Assembly (NCBI GenBank): GCA_903632075.3
Contig: CAHIKZ030000954.1
Span: 2,486,904 to 2,550,903, forward strand
From: Acanthosepion pharaonis
Taxonomy: Eukaryota > Mollusca > Cephalopoda > Sepiida > Sepiidae
Direction: 5' to 3'
Length of the DNA stretch: 64,000 nt
Shown piece by piece: positions 55,321 to 64,000 of the stretch. Numbering within the stretch: position 1 is the stretch's first letter; the number at the start of each line of letters is the position of its first letter. Both the position numbers and the translations under genes were made by a program. Under the pieces are notes generated by a model, which saw only the letters and a program-made list of their open reading frames with translations, did not search any database and was not told the DNA's origin.

Positions 55321-57742
55321 GGCTATAATTCTATAATCAACATTTATTTTAAAATTACTTGTAATTTTTAGTACAAATTGAAATTAATCCAGTTCATAAC
55401 AAGATGAAGAATCAAAAATAGGTATAGTTTAATGCTATTTTCAAATATGAACTGGATTTAAATTTTATTTTCATTTTAACTATATTTTTATACTGCAATA
55501 GGAATAAAAAAAAATTCTAGGTTTTATAAACTATTGTGTTGGAATTTTTATGCTGATGGATTGGGGGAGAGAAAACTCGAACAGCTTGGCAACTCAAAAG
55601 TGTTGTACCCTAAACTCAATGTGAAAGAAGAAAAATGATAAAACTGTTGCCTATTGTAGCAGCATTTCACAGCGTCCCAGGTAATAAAGTTTGAGATTCC
55701 AACGAATTGCATCGTTGCTTACATGAAACATCTGTCCTTGTTATAGTAATATTATCTAATATTGTAACTGTTTAATGCAGAAACATGTTAACAGAACTAA
55801 CAAAACTGGAGGGTGAAAAGGATATCCTTATAGCTTTCCAAAAGGTGTCAATTAAATGTTTTGTATTCTCATCCATCCAATCAGACAGGATCTACTACAA
55901 TATTAAATATAAAAACTGGTCGACAACAAGAAACAGATTCCTGTTTCTTACCTAAACTACCACACTGCCGTTTGAATTCCATTGGTTTTCCTCTCCACAT
56001 TGAGTTTCTTGGTGAGAACAATTTACAACAATTGGTTATATACAGTTAAAGATATTTATGTTTAAAAAATAAATTAATACTAGTTTCTAGATTAAAGTAG
56101 AGAGGACAAAAACAACTATACTTTTGCATGGGGTTGACTGTAGATGTCTAGTGTTGTTGGTTTATAACTTTAACTACTACTCACAGCCTACCATGTGTAA
56201 ATAACCATTATTTTCACTATGTTTAAAAGAAAATGTATTATTTTTACAAATTTCACATAAATAGTAAATTTAAGGATTAATTATTTCGAAACCGTTCTCC
56301 AGGACAAATATTGGATTTTTAAGAGATTTTAAATTTCATTTTTTTTTTTTTTTTTTGTCTCTAATGAAGGGAGTGACCATAAGAATGTTAAAAAATGTCT
56401 AAAACCTAATTTAAATTATTTCTTACGGAAATAAAACCAAAATTTAACTTAAAAAGAAAACCATTTAAATTATTTAAAATGAGTTTTGTTTTTATTTTGT
56501 TTAATGTGTGTGTGTGTGTGTGTGTGTGTATGAGAGAGAGAGAATAACAATCTCTATATAATTTGCATGCCCCAAATATTAATCCAGGTTTATTACGCCA
56601 AGGAAACAACTCTTCCTACAAATGGAAGAGTTGTTTACCTTGGATTATATTTTTTTAAATTTTTTTTATTTAAGGAAGAACAGAAATGGGTGACCTTGTC
56701 AAACAATAATAGTTGAAATCTGTTTTGATATTCAATATCTATTGGGTAAAATATTTGTGGCTGAAATGTTCAAAAGCTGTGAATCAGAATAATAATGATT
56801 AAATATGTAAATTTGGTAACAGATGGTAAAATAAATATTCTTTCTTTAAGCTGTTATAAACATAAATTCAGTGAATTACTATTTATTTTTAATATTTCGC
56901 TCATCGTTTGACTGGTAGCTTCATTACCATTTCATTGTAATGTTTTTACTTTTACAGTGATTGCTTATAAGAGCAGCAAATCTTTTCCCTGAATCTACCA
57001 AATTGTGTGGCGTTGACTGTTGATGTCTGCTTCACAATGCATGCAGCCACACCACACATAAAAACAAGATACATCCATATATTTTAAATAACATGACTAT
57101 AATTATACACTAAAGATGTTTAATGATTAAACTACAGAGTATTACAATGAACAGAAATAAGCATCAAATATTGCTTTTGTTTAGTCAAAGCCAGGTGTCT
57201 GGTTATAACATTTTTATTTTTTGTATCTGAGATCAGGATTTTGTTAATTTGATTCCAATCAGTGCATTCTAGTATAAGTGACTAATTTCATTTGTTCTGG
57301 CATATATATAAACAAACAGCTGTTATCTTGGGAAAAGCTCTAAGTCAGTTAACAATAAGTCCAAACTGAATTACATGGGCTATAAATCTTATCTTGTGCA
57401 AATACAATCAGCCAATATGGATATGTATTATTAGTCTACATGGATTAAAAGTGAAAATTAAAATCTGAGTGTCATGTCCACAAATACAACATAATGCAAA
57501 GAAATTATTTATTTACATTGGCAAAAAGGAAAACCAGTTTGAAATAATCATATATTTATGTACACATTAATATTTATTTTTATATAATAAATCATTGTAT
57601 TTGTTCAAATGTTCAACAAAATTTTCCATTTGTTAAATAGTTTGGCTAATAAAAAGTTTGTATATATGGTCAATATGTGTGTGTGTATATGTGTGTGTGT
57701 CTGAAGCACATTTTAATGGAGTGTATGTGTAGCTGATGACTG

Positions 57743-58252
57743 CTATGTTTTTCCACAAAGTGATTTTATTAATCGTGTATTGAGTCCTAATAAATGATAT
57801 CTGCCAGTGGTTCTAAAGGACAATGGAGCCATCAGATAGTCAATTGCTTTAAATTTTTCAGTTTTGAATATTCCTTTGTTTGAATACAAATTTAGCAATT
57901 GGTCAAATTTTAACCAATCACATATATGGTGTGCAAAATCAATTTCGTTGGGTGTTTTTCGCAACCATAGCCTATCGATGGAGCTTTAAACATCCAACTT
58001 TTGACAAGCCGCCAGTCATTCCTATAAATTTCTCCTGTGAAACCTATTGACTTTACTAAGATTTCAAATGCACAGAAATGACACAGAATTTGAATCTCTG
58101 TGACTCAGATAATTTTCAATCAACCAGGACTCTGTTGATTTCTCTAACACAACACACTTTCTGATATTGATTCTTGTGTTATCTATTCTAATATAAGGAC
58201 TTTCTAACATTGATTTGAACATTTCTCTCAAAATAAAACTTTCTTTCAACAA
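57743..58252 (-). other. Coding-like insert unique to copy B
   Basis: Two minus-strand frames, 58064-58252 (ESPYIRIDNTRINIRKCVV) and 57743-57964 (NEIDFAHHICDWLKFDQLLN), lie in series with stops between them. They look like one decayed coding region rather than random AT DNA, but I do not recognise the family. It is absent from the corresponding place in copy A, so it is either an insertion in B or a loss from A. Confidence 0.35.
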
Positions 58253-58489
58253 TCAATTTAAAATCAAAATACGGTAAAAGGACAAAACTTCTTTTCCCTC
58301 AATCTATATTTGAATACAAATTATTGTATATTTTGTTCTTTTTAAAACTGTTTTTTAATATATGCTTGTTTTCACATTTGATCAATATATTTTTTTTTCT
58401 TGAATCATTAATAATACAAAAAAATAAGAGTAAATGAACACGCCCATAACATACAAATGCGCAAACTTGAGGTGTGTGTGTGTGTGTGT

Positions 58490-58535
58490 GTGTGAATTGG
58501 TGTGTGTTGTGTGTGTGTGTGTTTGTGTGTTTTTG
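58490..58535. repeat. (TG)n microsatellite
   Basis: Two TG runs between 58473 and 58535, separated by GAATTGG. Confidence 0.9.
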
Positions 58536-58650
58536 TTCTCATTGGCCTGCAAAATAATGTGCTTGATTTTAATAACAACGTGAAATCTGATTACACATTG
58601 TTTGTTAGATTGGAAATTTAATTTTATTTGATCAGACTTACTTTTTACCA

Positions 58651-59199
58651 TTAACCCAGCAAAATTTCATTAATATGACAGAAGTGTTTTTTAGTCTTTT
58701 CTAATTAAGATCAAATTCAGAATAAAACCATATTTCCTCGGGTTTTAGAAATTCCAAACATTTTTCATTTACATTTTTCCAAATTCTGACTGAGTGTTTT
58801 GAGATTTTGTTTTTGGCTCTAAAATATATATATGATTTGATCATGTGAATGGCTCCATTTTATATTTTTTCAGTTTAATCAGTTTTGTCAGTCAACAGTT
58901 AATTCTATAAACATCAGAAACCACAGTTTGCAACTTATTTCATTGTTTTAATATCTCAATCCTAAAAGACTTATTTCATTTTGGATTTATTTTCTTGTTG
59001 ATTTGTACAAAACTGTTTTTACCAAGTCATTAGGATCTTACTAATTTGTGTGTTTCTTATATAAAAAAGTTTGTATTATCAAACAAATCAGTAAAATCTA
59101 GTTTTATTCAAATATTTTATAAATAGTCTACATATAGAAAATAATTACTTCCTGCATAAATAAAGTTTTTAAGTCCAAATAAATTATTTTAATATTTAA
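58651..59199. other. Unassigned AT-rich DNA
   Basis: No feature recognised. Confidence 0.4.
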
Positions 59200-60850
59200 A
59201 AACAATTTGCAAAACCTTTTTATAAAATGTGGAATAATGATGTTTAACATTTTTGCTTTCTTCCTTGAGTGAGGAAATAAAATCTGCATAGATTTAACAA
59301 TGGCCTTCAGAAATTTTAATCATCATTAAACCATTGTTGTTGTGTACACACCCACAAAATATATTTTCATATTTAGCTGTTTATGGCAAATGAATAACAA
59401 ATATTTTCTCTTATATAATTTTTCTATATCAGCAAATTTCCTGAATACTATTTTAATTAAAAATAATTTAAAAATTTGAAAAAAAAATTTGAACACAGAT
59501 GTTTCTTAAAGTTAAGATCCAAATAGCCTCCTTGGATGAATTTCAGTGAAACTTTTCAAATATAAAATATTTCATTGTGATCTTTTCAACTGTGTTCACC
59601 TTTAGATTAAATCTTTTTACCCTTAAGGTACATTATTTTATATGTACATCATACCTATCTTAAGTTTGTCAATATTACTTATTCCGTCTTTATGATTTTA
59701 AATATCAGTAGGAAATTTATCTGATGATGCCTGCAACAGCAAAAATCCATCTGTTTGAATGATTCCATTGATTAGCTAAATTAGTCTAAGTAGAATAACT
59801 CAAACATATTTTGGGGTTTCAGTCTTAAAAAAAAATTCCTACATACAAGTTTGAATTGTTCTGTTTTTATTACATTTGACAGCACCAAGATTATTATAAC
59901 TTTGATTTTCCTGAAGTAACAGATTTGAAATTGTCAGAATTTTCTATATTAAATTATTTTCAATGAAATGTTTTTAATCTATCATAAATATTGTACAATG
60001 CAATTAGAGAGTGTACACATTGTGATGTCAAGAATAAAAGAAAAGTACATGATTTCTGTATAATCATTACTAATGTCTGTATTTCACAAAACACTATAAA
60101 GATTTTATCAACTTGCTTAATATATCCTTAAGACAATATAACAATGTGCGATGGATAAATTGTCGTCTTAAATTAAATAAAAATGAAAATAACACTGACA
60201 TCTCATTTTAACAGATATATTTACTAAAATTGCACAAAAAAATATCTTGAAATACTAAAAAAATTTATTCAATAAAATCACCATTGGCTTCAATCACGGC
60301 CTTAATTTAGTGTATATTCCACATTTGAGTTCAAAAAATGCAAAAAATTTTTATAAACTGTATAATGAAGTTTAACATTTTTTGCTTTCAACACTATTAT
60401 AAATAAAATCTATTTTTAACAAAAAAGAAACCATTGTTTGACATCAAAAATATGAATTTTTCATATTTATGAATAACAAATATTTTCTCTTATCTAATTT
60501 TTCTATATCAGAAATTTCATTAATTCTATCTTACATGGAAAAAGATTAAATTTCAAGTTTTCAAAAGGAAGATGACTGAACATCTTTCTTTAAAATTAGA
60601 GCATCAAGAATAGCTTCCTTCATATTTCAGTGAAACTTTTCCAATATTGAGTTTCATCCTTTTCAAGCAGTGTTTAGGGTTAGGCTAAATAGTTAATTTT
60701 GGTACATAGCTGAATGAGTTGGATATAACCATATTACTTCCATCTTTATTATTGTAAATGGTGTAGTGAGGCTCAATCCAAATTCAGAACTGCTTGCAAC
60801 TGCAAAAAAAGATCTGGAGAATGTTAAGGTTAGCTAATCAGTTAATCTAA
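59200..60850 (+). repeat. Older tandem duplication (59200-59780 and 60330-60850)
   Basis: GATGTTTAACATTTTTGCTTTC, AACCATTGTTG, then GAATAACAAATATTTTCTCT + TAT.TAATTTTTCTATATCAG, and CAGTGAAACTTTTC occur in the same order in both, offset about 1.1 kb. Identity is lower than for 51509/55325. The 59780-60330 spacer is unassigned. Confidence 0.75.
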
Positions 60851-62399
60851 GCATTAGAAATGACAATGAAAGGCTTGGTTCCTGTGAGTTCTTAGAGACT
60901 CATTAACAGGGTTCTTTGTCCTGGCTAAGGCATCAGAATATGCTGACTGCAACTCTGCTTCAAATAGAAGTCCTCAATGAGGCCACCTGGGGGGTGGGGA
61001 TCAATCTGTTATGTCTGAGGACGAGATCCTGATGGTTGAACATTCCATGAGCCAGGTAAAAGTGATCATGTGAGTTGTAACACCCCAACAGACGTGACTT
61101 GGGCAAAAACATGAGGTTGGAGAGGCCCAAAAATACCAAGTGGAATACAACATGCCCTAGCAAAATCAAAAGTTATAAAAAACCATATTATTTAATTTAA
61201 TCATTCTTCAATCAGACATCTATCTCTAACCTTTATTTAAACACTAGAAGGTGCTGGTTGAGGATCAATCATAAGGAAATCAAAGTTTGATCACTGCTTC
61301 ATGTTAGCAAATATTAGTTTTTGGGTACTAAATCTGAAACTGGCAATGGAAGAAAAACAAATTCTCAGTGCAAGTATACAAGTTGTGTATCCCCTTCTCA
61401 ACCACAATAATTGGGATTTTATTTGGTATGTTCCCAACAGAAGAGCAAGTGATAAACCGAAATAGTAGTCATATATTATGATATAGAAAATACAGATCAG
61501 GACACATTCAATGCATTTTCATCTAATTAAATTCTATTAAATTTTATTTATTTATATTTGTATATTCTTTTCACTAAATATCACTTTTCTTGCTAATATA
61601 GAGTTTGTAATAGGAAATCAAATTCTTCTTCCAATGATATCAGTTCATTTCAAAAACATGTCGAAGCAGAGATTTTCCAAATTATCTAATATATTTATCA
61701 TACTGTCAGATTCTCATCCAACTTTATTCATATAATATATGTACACATACAATGCGGTGCTGAAAATCTGACTAAATAATTACACATAAGTATTTATTTT
61801 TAATCACTTAGTTTTGCTGAGAACTTATCAGTACCCTGTTGGTAGACAGTATAAGTTTTTTTTTCTTGCCATTTAAGATTACGAGAGTCATTCAGGATTT
61901 TGAGGAGTGTAGATCCAAATTTTGGTAGTTTGTGTTTTCTTCCAAATAGCAATGTGAGTTCACTACATTTCAATATCCTGAATTTTTTCTGAAGATTTCT
62001 GTGAATTATTCAAATGCATATAACAAGTACAAAAGAGTAATAGATTTCTGTAATAAATAAATATGCATAGGTGTTTTACATGATAAAAAAAATTGTATCT
62101 TTCAAAAATTTTTTTTTTTTCTAGATGTAATAAATAAAGTCTTAAAACTGCTAAAATCATTTAATCTTGTGATGAGTTTTATAAGGTTATAAGATCTTTC
62201 TGCTATAATTTACAAATGTCTGTTTTGGGGGACACTAATGTCAACACCGAGCAGTGACAATCTATTCCAGGTACAGATTATCTTCAAATATAAAACACTT
62301 TGCCATTAGTTGTTCTTTTTTATATTTACCTATGCTTTATCTCTGATAATTAACACGTTTTTCATAAGTATAATAAACTTTTACAAACCATATTTCATA
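60851..62399. other. Unassigned DNA
   Basis: 60880-61160 is less AT-rich and may be a decayed retroelement end (GGCCCAAAAATACCAAGTGG), but I cannot name it. The rest is AT-rich. Confidence 0.35.
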
Positions 62400-63610
62400 C
62401 AGACCCTTCCAAAAGTATTGAAATTTTAATTCCTTTTGATTTTATTCTTCACTGAAGACATTTGGGTTTTTAAATTAAAAGATGAATATCAGACAAGAGT
62501 TTGGAATTTCAGCTTTTTATTTCCTGGTATTTACATTTACACATGTTAAACAACTTTAGGACATATTTAGTTTTTTTTTTTAACCCACCCATATTTCAGG
62601 TGAGCAAATTAGTGGCTCACGTGACTGACAGATGTTACTTGTTGCTGAGCTGTTTCCTTTTAGATTGTTTGTTTAAACATTAAATAGCTCTGAATGACTA
62701 CTCTTAGTTTTAGTTTTGGGTTTCATCTGTAAAAGACTATGTCTTGTTAAAAAGGATGAATCAACATGAAGATTAGAGAGTGGCCTATGTAGAAAAAAAA
62801 TGCCATTTTGAAGCTGAAAATGGGAAAATTGAACAGAGCCAACACAACAATCTGTAATGTCTTGAAAAGAAAGAAATTCTTATTGGTGAGTTTGAGCATA
62901 GAACAGGTTGGATTTTCAAGGAGAAAACAACAGCAGTGAGCATGGAAGAAACATTGTTAGAGCAATGAGGAAAAACAAATTACAACAGTCAGTGACATCA
63001 CCAACAACCCCCAGAGTTCAGGGGTGAAGGTTTCACAATGCACTGTTTGAAGAAGACTTTAGGAGTAGAAACATACATAACATACCTATCAATTATAGCA
63101 TTAAGAATCAGAAGGCCAGATTGAAAATTTTGATATTTTAAGGAATTACAGAGTTGATAAAACAAAAAGTTCTGGAAGAATGTTTTATGGATTGATAAAA
63201 CCATGATTAATCCTTTTTCCAAAGTGATGCAAAGGCTAAAGTGTGAAGAAGGAAAGGATCTGTTTATGACAAAAAGCATACAAGATCATCTGTGAGGCAT
63301 GATGAATGCAGTATTGGTTTATATATACATGGCTGCTTCTGAACAGGCTCATTCATATTTATCAATGATGTAACTCATGATGCTAGCAACAGAATGAATA
63401 TAGAAGTCTACAGAAATACTTTGTCTGCCAATTTACAGATAAATACATCCAAACTAATCAGATGGAAGTTTATCACAGTAGGACATATTGCCAACACAAC
63501 TAAGACTTCAAAAAATGAAAAAAGGTAGACAGTTTTAGACAAATTGATTTCAATCACCAAACCATTTGATACAGTTCAATGCCTAATGAATGAAAATGAG
63601 TAGGAGATTT
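62400..63610 (+). pseudogene. Degenerate Tc1-family transposon
   Basis: Starts CAGACCCTTCCAAAAGTATTG after a TA dinucleotide (62398-62399), a typical Tc1 terminus. The transposase is readable only through many stops and frameshifts: a helix-turn-helix part near 62820-63050 (AACATTGTTAGAGCAATGAGG, ACAGTCAGTGACATCACCAA); then the catalytic region near 63195-63440 (ACATGGCTGCTTCTG, GATGATGTAACTCATGATG, AATATAGAAGTCTACAGAAA); GCCAACACAACTAAGACTTC near 63492; and GTTTTAGACAAATTG near 63530, where the family has its VLDWP block. The 3' end and right inverted repeat are not found, so it is truncated as well as mutated. Confidence 0.88.
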
Positions 63611-64000
63611 TACTTTTTCATTTTTTTTTATAAGTATATATATGTAAATTAGTATTTAAATTATTTTTGTACTGAGATTGATTTATGTGTTATACATTTT
63701 GAATAATATGAGGGTATGGATTTAACCATTTCCTTTAAATTTTTGTATTTTTCTGGTTACCTATGAAATAGTAGTAATTCTTTCAGGAAAGAAGATATTT
63801 GGAAGAATGCAGGGCTTGGATTTAAAACCTGTTATGATCCAAATGATGATGATATTTCATCATTCTAAAATAATCTTGCCATCAGTGATGATAGAAAAAT
63901 CCTCATCCATCCATGCAAATCAAAAACTGATGATCTCAAACGTTATCCTTACAGATTCTCAGAACAAGCAAAAACAAGTAAGCACAAACTTTCAAAGAAA
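63611..64000. other. Unassigned DNA to window end
   Basis: No feature recognised. Confidence 0.4.

Larger units (their letters stand above)
55325..58650 (+). repeat. Segmental tandem duplication, copy B
   Basis: Matches copy A from 55325 to about 57745, then resumes near 58575 (GTGAAATCTGATTA ... GATCAGACTTA). A TG-repeat (56503-56529) has grown inside. The 57746-58570 segment has no counterpart in copy A. Confidence 0.85.

Overview
This is a eukaryotic, AT-rich, repeat-dense window from an animal genome. The mix of a three-exon nuclear gene, long introns, very long (TA)n tracts, tRNA-headed SINEs with a GCCGAAAC motif, Penelope-like elements, jockey/CR1-type and RTE-type LINEs, Tc1 and hAT debris suggests a mollusc, most likely a cephalopod of octopus type. 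The species call is inference. I see no bacterial operon, phage or CRISPR array.

One protein-coding gene is clear: an EXO5 (exonuclease V) homologue on the plus strand at 12547-23819. Its three exons join with GT-AG introns in perfect phase to give 417 codons. They carry a full RecB-type nuclease motif set and four cysteines of the expected iron-sulfur cluster. A polyA signal follows at 23921. Intron 1 (7.1 kb) holds a dead LINE (15241-18009), two RTE-type LINE 3' fragments, a mariner-like MITE and a small tandem duplication. Intron 2 (2.9 kb) holds a SINE, a U2 snRNA pseudogene and several copies of a ~110-bp repeat in both orientations.

The left flank (1-12500) contains a decayed Penelope-like element (1430-2430), a foldback MITE (3518-4093), an LTR-like repeat (7554-8055), a FLYWCH-bearing MULE relic (8290-8962) and a SINE split by a 521-bp solo LTR with a target-site duplication (9590-10320). 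The middle (24000-44600) is a patchwork of foldback elements, SINEs (one with a 5S rRNA head), hAT-like and LINE fragments, a tRNA-like sequence and a strong 65-nt hairpin. The 44.7-46.8 kb region is an LTR retrotransposon 5' end whose LTR contains a higher-order CAG-rich satellite, followed by a frameshifted gag.

The right side (48700-64000) has a second copy of the LTR-like repeat, a head-to-head pair of Penelope-like 3' ends, a ~2.4-kb tandem segmental duplication in which only the left copy carries a 1350-bp solo LTR, a second more diverged duplication and a degenerate Tc1 transposon. Apart from EXO5, every coding trace I can recognise belongs to a broken transposable element. No new multi-gene system is visible; the value lies in datable insertions, composite repeats and a few structured hairpins.
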